DNA of 32,184 nt from Paramecium sonneborni (GCA_905182985.1 CAJJDN010000097.1:143280-175463), one strand, 5' to 3'. Positions 10,898 through 21,519 are shown, counted from the stretch's first letter. Made by a program: numbers and translations. The notes: generated by a model from the letters alone, not told the origin.

Positions 10898-12288
10898 TCA
10901 ACCAGAATGCTTTTCATTCTTTTTCTAGTTATTGTTATTATTACTATTATTTTATGTTTTGCTTGGTCCTTGATAAAATCCAGGTTGGCCACTTTATAAG
11001 GCAGCCCTTTATTAATCATTGAGATGAACAGTTAAAACACCGGCACCATGTATATTTGGATTAAGACTTTAAAAGGATTTCATAACAAATGTCAAAACAG
11101 TTCTTCCAACCTTAAAATAGTATATAAGAATATACTTAAATTGCAATTTTATCCATGCATATAAGATATGGAGTTTAAAGGCGAACTAAAGTACCGAATT
11201 TACTATTATTATCAACTATAACAAAATTGCCTTTTTCATATTTAATAAAAGCATGTAGTCTAGATACAGAAATATCAGATATTCTAATTTCACATTAATG
11301 TCCTCTGCCTAATTTGATTTAATCATCTGGAGTTCCTTTAATCAAATAGATTCCTCTTTATGCTTTTTTATCTTTTTCAGATATTTATGTATTTTCAAGA
11401 ATTATGTAAGGTTGATTAGGTCTTTCTAAAGCAGCCAAATCTAAAACCTTTCCTTTGAATCTAATTTATTGAGGTAATAATTCCTAACATACTTCACACT
11501 CTAATCTAAATTAGAAATGAAATAATTAATACTTTTTCCATCTATATGATATAGTATTACCAGATTCTTTTTTATAACCTCTACTTTCTAACCATTATTT
11601 AAGACAATTGAAATGAACATAAGCACAACTTCCATTACATTTACATGGAGTAATGAAAGGATCTTCTGGAGTTTCTTCTTCATTTAAACATATTTTGCAT
11701 TATTAAATTACACTTCCATCTATAGATGGTGTAATTTTAGCTTCTGATTAAAATACATCCTTAACTGTTTTTATTTAACCCTTACTATCTCTAATTTCGA
11801 TAACATGATATTCAACTCTTCCTAATTTAAGAAGATCACCTTCTTATAATGTGTAACCCTATACTGTAATATATAATTAAATACCTTTTAAACTCCATCA
11901 GCATTTTTTAAACTACGAACAATCAAATAATTTTCATTTTCTGTTGTGTTTTAATTCGGTTAAATAAAATATTGGTCTGAATTATAATAAATATTATATA
12001 CCTCCTTAAGCTTAAATGGATGTTAGAGGTAAGTGTGCCTCATCCTTCGCCTTTCCATCTTATATAACTATTTCATTCTCTATTATTATATTAACACTTT
12101 CAAACCTTCTCTACTAACTTTGCATGATCCTTCAACTCTATGTTTTTTAACGCTTAAAGATTTAGTCTCATAATCAAACAAACCATGAGAATCTTTTTAC
12201 CAAGTTACAGCTTTCATTTCCACACTAATAATATAATCATTTTTTACTAGTTCTTATTCTTCGATATAAAAGGAAGGTTAGTTGTCAT
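10898..12288 (-). CDS. RING-CH (RINGv) plus FHA domain protein, 412 aa, six introns
   Basis: This is a probable E3 ubiquitin ligase directed by phospho-threonine binding (inference from the domains). After splicing there is a weak FHA-like region near residues 85-135 with LQEGDLLKLGR. A C4HC3 RING-CH finger follows at about residues 164-225, with CKIC, CKC, HFNC and CEVC. A well-conserved FHA domain is at about 265-335, with LGRG near 285, SVSRLH and DNNSKFGT. An Asn-rich tail (SNNNNN) ends the protein. Introns in transcript order are 12225-12247 (23 nt), 12080-12105 (26), 11977-12001 (25), 11859-11884 (26), 11506-11532 (27) and 11111-11135 (25), leaving 413 codons including TGA. The 27-nt intron is in the finger, is a multiple of three and has no TGA. 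There is no transmembrane segment, unlike MARCH-type RING-CH ligases. Confidence 0.92.
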
Positions 12289-13085
12289 TTATTCTTGTTT
12301 TTTTTTTGATTTAATATAAATTATTATTCACTTTAAAATATTCATCTCACCCTAAATATTAATATCATCTCGTCATTACTTACTAATTTCTTTGTTCTCA
12401 ATTCTCATCACTCACTCATCAAAAAAATTTAAAATACCTAACACCATTATCAATATTTATTATTACTCATTTTTACTTTCTCTATACATTATGTCAAATC
12501 AAAAAAAATAAAATCAATTTAAAACTTTTACAAATATATCAAACACATATATAATAATTTTCGGATCTCTAAAAGTTAATTCTCTCTTTTTTTCATTAAG
12601 ACATATTAATCATTTATTTTATCTAATATTCTAATTGTTCTCAAACTTCATTTCTTTCTATATTTTTAAAAATTTAATATAGATTTATTCAATTTTAATG
12701 ATCAAAAATATGAAAAAAATTTATTTTAATTTTCAAAATAGATAAATTTAATTCTTAATTTATTTTCAGCTTTACAAATTATAATTATTTCTTTTTTTTT
12801 ATTTCTTATATCGCTTCAAATATAAAATTATGATTTTAAAATTATTATCAAGTTTTACAATTGATTTACTTTGGTCTGAGTTCAATCTCTTAATTAAAAA
12901 TTAAAAAAAATTGAGTTCAATGATTCTATCAATTTAATATTTAATTAATGATAGATTTTTAAAGGAATTTTGGTTTTAAAAATAAATGAAATTAAGAAAT
13001 AAAATTATCGTTGATATATAAAATTAGAAATATTAATTTAAATATAGTATCAATATATAAAATAATGTTGAGTTTAATTAATTAA
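12289..13085. other. AT-rich intergenic region, nothing recognised
   Basis: About 800 bases upstream of the RING-CH/FHA gene contain only A/T-rich low-complexity sequence with several poly-T and poly-A runs. I see no ORF of convincing composition on either strand. It presumably includes the upstream region of the minus-strand gene starting at 12288. Confidence 0.5.
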
Positions 13086-13610
13086 TGATCAGAAGAAAAA
13101 ATGAATAATAGATTAATTTTGTAAATTTAGTAGAGAATGTTAAAATGGATTTAAAAAAGGAGAAATGAAAGGCATACTTAAGAATTAGTATTTAAGTATT
13201 TAAGAATAATTATGTTTATAATTCTTTAATAATAAGTATAAGTGAATAAATTTAGGATTTCAATGATTAGATAAAAAATAATTGAAAGTTTATCATGGAA
13301 TAAACTAATAAAAGAATATTAATATGTATTCAGAATAAAAATATTAGAAACTAAAACTACGTTAAAAAATAAATTGAAGAGATCAATTTTGATTGTTATG
13401 GGAATAAAAATAAATCTCATAGTATTTCTAATTGGTTTTATTAATTCAATGTAATATATGTGTTTAATATTCAATATGATAGATGAAATTAATAAAGGAA
13501 TTGAAAAAAGAATTTGAGATGATGATTGGAATTTAAAAAAGATGAAAGGAAAGAGAGATACTTCTAGAATAAAAAGTTTAATGGAAAATAAGAGAGAAAG
13601 AATGTATTGA
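13086..13610 (+). pseudogene. Decayed coding stretch before the 13643 gene
   Basis: The + strand is purine-rich like coding DNA. Three fragments with gene-like composition lie in different frames: MIRRKNEQQINFVNLVENVK from ATG 13086, an isolated FIMEQTNKRILICIQNKN segment near 13290, and a frame from ATG 13101 that runs 138 codons to a TGA at 13515-13517 and then resumes to TGA 13608-13610 with DDDWNLKKMKGKRDTSRIKS. No intron set joins them. The family is unknown. It may be a broken duplicate, or partly chance frames. Confidence 0.35.
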
Positions 13611-13642
13611 TATATTCAGAAATATTAATTTAATTTATATTT

Positions 13643-14634
13643 ATGTCTTGGTTATTTAATAAAGCTTAACAGCCAGCATAATAGCTCAAATTACCAGCAT
13701 AATTTGCAGAGAGGGTCTTAAATTTAGAATTGGATGTTGAATCTAATGCTACTTCAAAAGATGAGATTCAAGAACTTTTGTAACTATATAGTGTAATCAT
13801 TCACACTTTATCTTTTAGTAAGCTGTTGAGTATTATTCTTCTATGAAATCTGAAAGATATACTGTATTTACTAATAAAATTTAAAACTTGTTGATGAAAC
13901 CTTATGTAAATAAAATTTTGGGGTCAGAAGTTAAACATGAATAAAAATAAGTTTAATAGTAAAATGCATAAAAAGAATAAATTAAGAATAATATCTAATT
14001 TATTTAGTAGATGGATAGCAATAAGCATGTCTAATAAATTATTACTGCTGCTATTGATGAAAAGATCAAAATAGAAAATATGATAGCTGAGGATTTTAAA
14101 TTATAGGATCATAGAGTCTAATAAAGAATGCTCATGAGAATTAAGGTATTTATTGATCCAAATTCTTTTAAGGATCCTTCTAAATACAATTTGGCTATTT
14201 CCAAAAGTAATTCCTTAAGACATTTAAAATTAGACATAGAAACTTAGAGCTAATAATCAACTTTACCTGATATTCAAGAATAAGGATAGGAAAATAATTT
14301 TGAATAAGGATTTGATAAAATTTCAGAAGTGGAAGCTTAACAAATATTTACTGAATTAATTAGGAATGATAATGATTCAATTGAACAATTACTTCAAACC
14401 CAAGAATAAAATTAATAAATCAATCATATTAATCTACCCATAAAACCATCATAAATTAAGGATCATCATTATGCTTATTTTTATGATAATCCATAACCAA
14501 TAGATCAATAAAATTAGACACCTTTACTTGGTGATATAACTCATCCAAAAACTAAAAAAGTTAGAGATATGGTTAATAAAAATCAAGTTCTTAAGAAATA
14601 AAAATTAGAACTTAATAACGTTTTACCATGTTGA
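13643..14634 (+). CDS. Unknown Gln-rich protein with MIT-like N-terminal helices, 321 aa
   Basis: One 26-nt intron (13793-13818) splits codons for an N-terminal helical hairpin (residues about 35-75, containing QAVEYYSSMKSERY) that loosely resembles an MIT domain. MIT domains bind ESCRT-III tails. The match is weak and the name should not be relied on. Residues 85-150 are Gln-rich and probably coiled. The remainder is polar with short hydrophobic patches, for example VFIDPNSFKDPSKYNLAIS and HHYAYFYDNPQP. The ATG at 13643 is preceded by AT-rich sequence and the splice gives 322 codons including TGA 14632-14634. The next + gene starts 147 bp downstream. No enzyme motif is seen. Confidence 0.8.
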
Positions 14635-14781
14635 TATTCTATTATTGTAAATCTTTTATCATATAATTTATTGTTAAATATATATGTGTATATTATGGAC
14701 TTATTAATTTATATTGTCAGTTTCCTACAATTTTTTATGATTTTGTTTGAATTAGAATAATATGTAATAATAATATTTATA

Positions 14782-15352
14782 ATGGGTTAAGAAAATTCAA
14801 ACGCAAAACTAAGTTAAAATATTATTGTATTTGGAGTCAACTTGTTACTTGATGAGAAACTCATGGGTTCTGAATGGTAGAAAGATTAAAGTACTAAATA
14901 TTTACTTATTCATTTTTATAGTTAATTGGTGTCAGGATTTTACATTGTACAAAAATATTAGTGAAAAACCTAATCAATTATTGTGGTGTCCAAAATAATG
15001 TGAAATATTACAATAAACAATTGAATCTATAATATTAAATATAGAATTTGAAGGAGTACTTTATGTTTTTGAACACACTCAAGATCAAAAGATATTAGGT
15101 GATCATAAAAAATTGATTAAATGGTTAATGAGTGAAGATTCTATGAGATAATGCTCACTTGTTCTATTGTGTATCTCTAAATCTAATGATTTAGCAACCA
15201 ATATAAAATCTTAAATGGAAATAGAATTAGATCTAGAATCTATGGATTCTAAATAAGCAAGGAATTTAATCATTAAATAAAAAGATAAGGAAACCAATTT
15301 ATAGTTTAAGAAAATTATTTCACAATTGATTAAAATGAAGAATGATTCTTGA
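14782..15352 (+). CDS. ARF-like protein lacking GTP-binding motifs, 179 aa, one 31-nt intron
   Basis: Splicing 14891-14921 gives a 179-residue protein that starts MGQENS, a likely N-myristoylation signal as in ARF GTPases. It then shows the strand order of an ARF fold: NIIVFGVN (first strand), VLYVFEHTQDQ (where ARFs have the V-x-D-S-x-D strand), LVLLCISKSNDL (where they have NKxDL) and a final amphipathic helix. Total length matches ARFs at about 180 aa. The P-loop GxxxxGK[ST] is absent, replaced by FGVNLLLDEKL. The switch-II WDxGGQ is reduced to LWCPKQ. If the homology is right, this is a pseudo-GTPase that no longer binds nucleotide normally. The fold assignment is by pattern only. It could instead be an unrelated alpha/beta protein. 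Confidence 0.72.
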
Positions 15353-16675
15353 AATAAAATTATACAGTATATAAATCTCTAAAGTCATAAAATTGAAAAA
15401 TTGTTATTAACTTGTTCAAAATAAAGAAATATCTTGAAATCTAAATTTTAAATTCAATATGACTATTTTTCAATTAATTTAATAAGATATTAGATTAAAG
15501 AATGAACAAAGAACAAGTTTAATATATTTATTAATTTATTAACTTATTATTTTATAACAATTAATTTAGAGTTCATAAAAGTCTTTGCTCAATTCAATTT
15601 TTAAAATATGCAATCTTTTTGATAATTATTTTTTTCACTCTAACTTATATTGCAAACTTTATATCCTTTTATGAATTCTTTCTTATAGATAATTAATTCA
15701 TTTGATTTAAGGCATAGATTTGGAATGTTCATCAAAGATTCCAAAAGATTAAATATCTAAAAACCTTCGTTTAGTAATATAAAACAGACTTTTTTACTTC
15801 TGAAATAATTGTAAAATCAGGTAAATTTATATTTGCATTCTTCTGATAATTCTCAAAAAAACAATATCAAGTATTATTTATCTTTTTAACTGGATAATTT
15901 AATTGAAGTTTTTATTTTTGATAAAGCTATTGTATTTTGATATTTCTGATAGTTTGAAATAATTTGAGTTTGATATTATTATCAAAATCTTAGAAAAAAA
16001 TTTAATCTATATACTCATTATGTTTTTAAGGCAATAAATTCTGATTAACACAAATTTATATTTTAGTTTTATAAAAACATTTATATTAAAGTAGTTAAGT
16101 GAGTAAAATTTATTGGATTAACCTTTTGATACATCTGAAATTTTGGTCTTGATGTTTCTAAAATACAAATTTTATAAAAATATGGAATAATGTAAATTAA
16201 TCACAAATTATAATTGTTAGAATTTACAATTAAAAGGGTAGAGATTAATAGAGAATCATATAAGCTATTTGTAAATGGGATAAAATTAGAAAGAAAGTTA
16301 AAAAATAATGAAGTTCTTCCTAACATAGTAATCAATTATAAAAATTCAATAAATAAGTCTTAATAAAATACTTAGATAATTTGAATAAGTAAATTGAAGC
16401 TACATTTAAACCTATTTTCGTCATATATATTTATTTATGAAAAATTAAATTAAATGAATTGATCACTATTTTTAAACTCTAGATTTAGTAAATATTTCAA
16501 ATTAATTCATAATCTAAAATTAATCGTAAAGAATCTGAAATGTAAATAATGAAGATTTGAAATAGACATAGGATTAATAAAATAGCAAAAAACTTAATAC
16601 ATAGAATAGCATAAATGATAAAAAAAGAAATATATTTAGTTAGAGTGCAAAATACACAATTAATAATCTCACATT
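15353..16675. other. Intergenic region with decayed coding fragments
   Basis: No intact gene is found in these 1.3 kb. From about 16080 down to 15570 the minus strand is purine-rich and reads as one gene-like product, with an in-frame TGA near 15870 and a frame change near 15770. Fragments include KHNEYIDQIFFQDFDNNIK, NLPDFTIISEVKKSVLYYQT and NELIIYKKEFIKGYKVCN. On the + strand, 16136-16382 holds an 80-codon frame with FTIKRVEINRESYKLFVNG and no clear ATG. These look like relics of one or two genes. Neither family was recognised. Confidence 0.4.
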
Positions 16676-17382
16676 TCAGAGGAAGAGGATAAAACAGAGG
16701 AGTAAAATAATTTCAACAACAATTATTATAATTAGCCAGCAGTTTGAAGACTTTTAGATAATTGATGTAAATTTGGAATTGACGAATGTCATATTTTTAT
16801 TGGTTTTGTCCACATCATCATTTAATTTATTGAGATCTGTTATTTGTTAATTTATGGTTTGATTAATATTCTATCCTGAGTACTTTAAATTCATAGCCTT
16901 TAAGAAAAATAGAAAAATTTACTTGTTCATTAGTTTAATCCAATAATTTTTCTTATTCTTATTATAGATCTTTTTAATTTTTGAAAAGTTCTCTATTAGA
17001 CATATTACTTAATTCAGCCATATGTTTTGGTGCAGCTTATTACTCTTATTTTGTTTCAAGAACAGCTTTTTTGAATTAATCTGATATGATGTCTCTTTAA
17101 TTCTTAAACTCTTATAATTAATTTCTACGTTTCTCTTATTCTTTCTACATTAAGTTAGTTTCTTAAAGTTTGATCAGATCTCCTAATAACAATAATTCAC
17201 GATCTTTATAAATATTAGAGGTAATAATTACCTAAGTTTGTTAATTGTCCTCTAATTTCCCCCTCAATTATTGTAAATTATTAGCCTGCTTTCTTTTTTT
17301 ATTCTCTTTTATTGATATCAGTTTTGATAGATACAATTAGTTTCTAAATTCGATCAATGTCATTTTTATATTGATCACTCAT
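16676..17382 (-). CDS. Qb-type SNARE, tail-anchored, 217 aa, two introns
   Basis: SNAREs drive membrane fusion by zipping into four-helix bundles. Here an N-terminal helical region (residues 1-125) is followed by MSNRELFKNQKDLQQEQEKL, a SNARE-like heptad region of about 60 residues with a glutamine-rich centre (INQTINQQITDLNKLNDDVD). A C-terminal hydrophobic anchor of about 20 residues (WLIIIIVVEIILLLCFILFL) ends three bases from the stop. Introns 17204-17231 (28 nt) and 16898-16922 (25 nt) leave 218 codons including TGA. The arrangement best resembles NPSN/Vti1-like Qb SNAREs, but Qc types such as syntaxin 8 cannot be ruled out. The ATG is at 17382. The divergent thioesterase begins 135 bp away. 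Confidence 0.85.
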
Positions 17383-17517
17383 ATTGATAAATATTAATAA
17401 ATTATGAAATGAGTTAGTATATTTAATATTCAATAATATAAATAAATATTTATATTAAAATCATTAATTTTTAATTTTTGATTGTTAATATAAAATAATT
17501 ATTATTTTATAAAGAAT

Positions 17518-18114
17518 ATGGTACATAAAGAATTCGGTGATATCTTTAAAAGATTTATATAAATTCCTATTTTGAAAAATACATATGCAGAACACTTTTA
17601 TTAAGCATTTTAATTTTTACCAGGACATGTTTTAGAAAGAAATTCTAATCATTTAGTTTTGAGATACAAAGTTCCTTAAGAGATTATGAATATGAATGGA
17701 TCTGTTCATGGTGGAGCCTTAGCAACAATTCTTGATTGTGCAACAACTATAGCAATATTGAGAGGAGATAAAAATTTATCTAGAACTGTCAGGTAATATT
17801 AATATTGAATATAGTATTGAATTAGGATTTTCATTTATCAGTCCCGCAAAGTTAAATGATTCACTTCTTGTAATGAAAATAATTATAATTTTTATATAAG
17901 ATGATGTAATTTTAAAAATGAAATAGAAATAATAAATAAAATAAGAATTAATTAGAGTATACATGCAGTCTGTCAAAAAGTAGGAAAGAATGTTGCATAT
18001 TCTATTTGTGATATATATGAAGAATAAGGAATGAAATTAGTGACAACAGGAAGACATATTAAAGCTGTGTTATCTGGTACATTTTTTGATTCAGATTTTA
18101 AAAAGATATCATGA
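17518..18114 (+). CDS. Hot-dog acyl-CoA thioesterase (PaaI/ACOT13-like) with an internal 89-nt insert
   Basis: This family hydrolyses acyl-CoA thioesters. The N-terminal helix is followed by the hot-dog core: NGSVHGGALATILDCATT (the HGG loop and central helix), then TVSIELGFSFISPAKLNDSLL. This requires splicing 17793-17814, a 22-nt GT...AG intron. After DSLL the frame is wrong until KVGKNVAYSICDIYEEQ. Removing 17871-17959, a TA-to-TA segment, restores a product matching the family spacing exactly (D-x-L-x3-A-x5-G-K). The total then becomes 162 codons including TGA 18112-18114. Without that removal the frame shifts and meets a TGA near 18030. No single intron of normal size solves it; a two-intron scheme (31 + 40 nt) would leave seven extra residues. 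The C-terminus reads TTGRHIKAVL, as in relatives. Confidence 0.83.
17871..17959 (+). mobile_element. Candidate retained IES: 89-nt TA-bounded insert in the thioesterase gene
   Basis: The segment begins TA-ATGAAAAT, ends AGAGTA and is followed by a second TA (17960-17961). Precise excision leaving one TA rejoins the reading frame at LLV-HAV. Paramecium internal eliminated sequences are TA-bounded, AT-rich, mostly under 100 bp and removed during macronuclear development, so size and borders fit. The terminal bases match the known TAYAGYNR end consensus only weakly on both sides, which lowers confidence. Alternatives are unusual double introns or a disabling insertion. Confidence 0.45.
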
Positions 18115-18213
18115 AATATTTATAATAATTTTATTTTGAATTTCATAATATGATGTTTAATTAAAATTATTTATGTTTCATATTATTTTTGAATAATATT
18201 ATTAAAATTAGAT

Positions 18214-19566
18214 ATGAGAAATCGAAAAAGTGATCCCTCTGAATAGGATTCTATTAGTTCAGGTTATTCAACACCTGATGAGAAGAATGTTTAAAAACAA
18301 GCTAAAATAAAGCATTTACGAAAGCATGCATTTGTAAATCGGATATCATTTTTAGATGATATGGATAAGGATTCAGAATTGAATAAGAATAAATTAGTTG
18401 GCTTTTATAATATGTTATATGTTGTAGCTTTCTATTACTTTATAATAAATCCAATTATGTCTTATTGGAAGACAGGCTAATGGATTGAAACCTCTTTATA
18501 TAATTAAATACGTAGAGATCTGTTTATGTGTATTGTAACATGGCCATTGGTATTAATTTATCTTAATTAATAGTTCTATGCTTGGAGTCATATAGCTCTA
18601 TTAATTCAATATTTAGCTATGATGAATATACCGAAAGTGTTAATTTTTTTAATTCAACATGTCAGTTAAATTTGTATGTTTGTTTATGCACATTATTTGG
18701 TTCTAACTAGAGATTGGTACTTACCATAAGGTGCTTTTGTAACATTTTAATCATGTGTCTTCTTTTTCAAAATGCATTCTTATACTATGACAAATTATAA
18801 AATGAGAAGAGAATGGATTGATTAAGGTTGTCCTAAAAGTACTGATCCTTTTCATTATCCAAATAACATCAATTTTATGAATTTTACTAAGTTTATAATG
18901 ACTCCAGTCTTAGTTTATGAACCTTAGTATCCATAATCAGGTAAAATTAGATGGTGGTATGTTATTGTTAAATTTATCAATGCTATATCAATGTTAATTA
19001 TGGGATATATGATTGTTTCCAATCACATTTATCCAATAATTCTCAATGTAAATGCCTTATCTTTAGTTGACTCTATATTTTAAATGACTCTCCCTCTTAT
19101 ATTTTTATGTTTAACCTTGTTTAATATGATCTTTGAGAATTATTGTAATTTTTGGGCTGAAATAACACACTTTGGAGATCGTTAATTTTATACAGATTGG
19201 TGGAATTCAACAGATTATGAAGAATTTAATAGAAATTGGAATAGACCAGTTTATGAATTTTTATATCGTCATGTATATTTAGAACTCATTTTTGAATTTG
19301 GATTCGGAGTAAGGAAAGCATAATTAGCCACTTTTCTATTTTCAGCTATGTTACATGAATATACTTTAGCAGTAAGTTTAAAATAAATTACTCCAATTAT
19401 GGTTATGTTTATGATGATTCAAATACCTGTAATGTTGTGTACAAAAAGAATTAAGGGAACAAAATTTGGAAATTTATTTTTCTGGTGGGGTATAATTTAA
19501 GGATTACCATTAATTTTAAATTTATATCTTAGATTTAATGAATTACCAAAATTATTGTTTGAATGA
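18214..19566 (+). CDS. MBOAT acyltransferase, DGAT1/ACAT (SOAT) type, 450 aa
   Basis: This is an endoplasmic-reticulum membrane enzyme that esterifies diacylglycerol or sterol with acyl-CoA to make storage lipid. The single exon has no TGA before 19564-19566 and encodes 450 residues with about eight to nine hydrophobic segments. A polar N-terminal tail (residues 1-60, Ser/Lys-rich) precedes the first membrane segment, as in the family. The DGAT/ACAT signature F325-Y-T-D-W-W-N331 is intact. It is followed by NRPVYEFLYRHVY, and the conserved membrane histidine of MBOAT enzymes is at H381 in SAMLHEYTLA. Substrate choice between diacylglycerol and sterol cannot be read from sequence; the WNRPV-type loop favours DGAT1. 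It is one of the few intronless genes here. It follows the thioesterase on the same strand after 99 bp, but nothing shows co-regulation. Confidence 0.94.
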
Positions 19567-19869
19567 GTATGTATAAATAATGTATATATATATCAAATAA
19601 ATCATTTCTTTTAATCATAACTAAGCATGTTCACTTGACAAATTTTAAATTGTATCTCAATTTACTGATTTACTATAAAATGATATTCTTTTATGAATAT
19701 TAATCGAAAATCTTTATACCTCATTTTGCATCATATTTTGGTTCACCATATTATAAAATGAAATTGCCTAATAATTAAGTCAAAAAAAAATAAATACCAT
19801 TAGATAATTTAAGTTTTTAACTATCACATCTTCACTCATAATACTCAATATATAATAAATAATATATAA
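19567..19869. other. AT-rich intergenic region, nothing recognised
   Basis: This short stretch follows the acyltransferase stop. It is AT-rich, with an alternating TA run near 19580 and no coding frame of convincing composition. Confidence 0.5.
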
Positions 19870-21130
19870 TTAGTGTCTATAAAAAATTTAGACTCTCAAT
19901 TACATTCATAAATATAAATAACTCTAATATTAGATTAGAAATCCTTAAATTGATTTATCTAAAGTTGAATTCAGGTCAAAACATAAGGTTTCTGCTCTAA
20001 ACAATTTTTATACGGTATTAACTTCAGAACATGTAGTTAAATTTAATTTATTCAAATTTATATTGTGTACAATTTCTCTATAAACATATTCAGTTTTTTT
20101 TTAATAAAGCTCTATTCTTTCAAAATTTGTCAGGTCTCATCCTTAAATCTCCATTAATTACTTATGGAATCCTTGTTTTTCATCATCCTCCATACAAATA
20201 TGTTATATCTTTAACAATCTTAATTAGATAAATAGGCATTATATCTAAAAAACTTTATATAAAATATTAAAAAAATTTCTCTTAATTCTATTAAAAAAAT
20301 AGTAATAGTTGAAAAATATAGATATAAATCTAATTTCCAACATATCCTTCTATTAAAGCATCTATTCTCCAAGAATATCAGATTACAATTAAAGGCAGTC
20401 ATAAATCTTTTGTATTTACCAGAACAAAGGTTTAACGATAAAATTTTAACAAATCATAATTATTTAAATTTTTATTTTCATCAATTTCAAAGAAGTTTTC
20501 AGTTTCTATATTATAATTATTATCAAGCTTTACCACTTTAAATTTATCCTGGTTACCAAAAAATTCAAAAAATGTTTATGAAATTTTCATAAGCTTCTTT
20601 AATATGATGTAATCATATATTTTAAACTAATATTTCTTGTATCTGCTATTGTTTATTGCAATTTTGATAATATGAAGCCCATTCCAATTATTTTGTTTTA
20701 TCAAATATATAAATTGCAAGAAATAATTAAAATTTTTTACTGAGAAAGTAAACAAATTCATTAGTCTTTTCATAAACTATAAAAATAGTATTGATTATAT
20801 TTAGTTTGAATGATTCCTTACTACATCAAACCATAATATCTCACATAAGATATTAAATTAATTTATAATCAAAATGCAATTAATTTATAATCAAAATGCA
20901 ATTAATTGAAAATATTGGATGATTTGTTCTGTAATTCGAATATACTCTTACTTAAAAATATCCACATCCATTATAATAACAAATGCAAAGTTGAATTATG
21001 TATACATTTGTAAAATCATTAAAGAATTTAAAGGTTATATTCTTTCATTCTGCAACATATAAATACTGTTTTTTTTACACCCATCCTGATCTAAAAATGC
21101 TAACAGAATTTATTTTGTATTCCTAATATT
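19870..21130 (-). pseudogene. Long decayed protein gene, family not recognised
   Basis: Reading the minus strand from about 21125 downwards gives many gene-like peptides in order but in changing frames. They include ILLAFLDQDGCKKNSIYML, FAFVIIMDVDIFKQEYIRI, IFIVYEKTNEFVYFLSKKF, QLEWASYYQNCNKQQQIQE, an acidic NYNIETENFFEIDENKN segment, TFVLVNTKDL, YSWRIDALIEGYVGN, NGDLRMRPDKF and LTTCSEVNTVQKLFRAETL. Between them are TGAs and frame changes that no GT...AG intron of 18-40 nt repairs. A 22-bp tandem duplication (20859-20902) lies in the break after QYFQLIAF. The + strand is pyrimidine-rich throughout, which supports minus-strand coding ancestry. The original product was probably over 350 aa. I could not assign a family. 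Confidence 0.55.
20859..20902. repeat. Two-copy 22-bp tandem repeat
   Basis: The 22-bp unit starting TAATTTATAATC and ending AAAATGCAAT occurs twice head-to-tail with no mismatch (20859-20880 and 20881-20902), and a partial third unit (TAATT) follows. Twenty-two is not a multiple of three, so the duplication shifts any reading frame crossing it. It sits inside the decayed minus-strand gene. Confidence 0.9.
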
Positions 21131-21519
21131 TTAATAAATAAAAAATAAATTTTTATAAAATTAATATTTTATAAATCATATTAAAATGTACTAACATAAT
21201 AATGAATATTTTAAAAATTCTATTAAATATATACAATAATCAATCATACTCTGATAAAATCTAATCTTAATTTTACTATCTTCAGGTAATTTCAATCATA
21301 AGTATTTTCTTCTATAGAAATGGAAAAATAAATTTAAAAAAAAAATATTTTATTGTGATTAATTTTTCTCTTAATTTCTCTGTTAATTTCTATAGATCTA
21401 ACAGCTTCTCTTTCTAAAACATTTTTTTTAAGATTCTATCACGACATCATATACAATCATTATGTTTTGCGCTTGATTTAAACAATATATATATTTAAAT
21501 TACAGAAAGATTTGTAAAA

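Noticed and set aside
19564..19610. TATATATA-rich run after the acyltransferase gene as a special element
   Set aside because: It is short low-complexity sequence, like many others in this AT-rich window.
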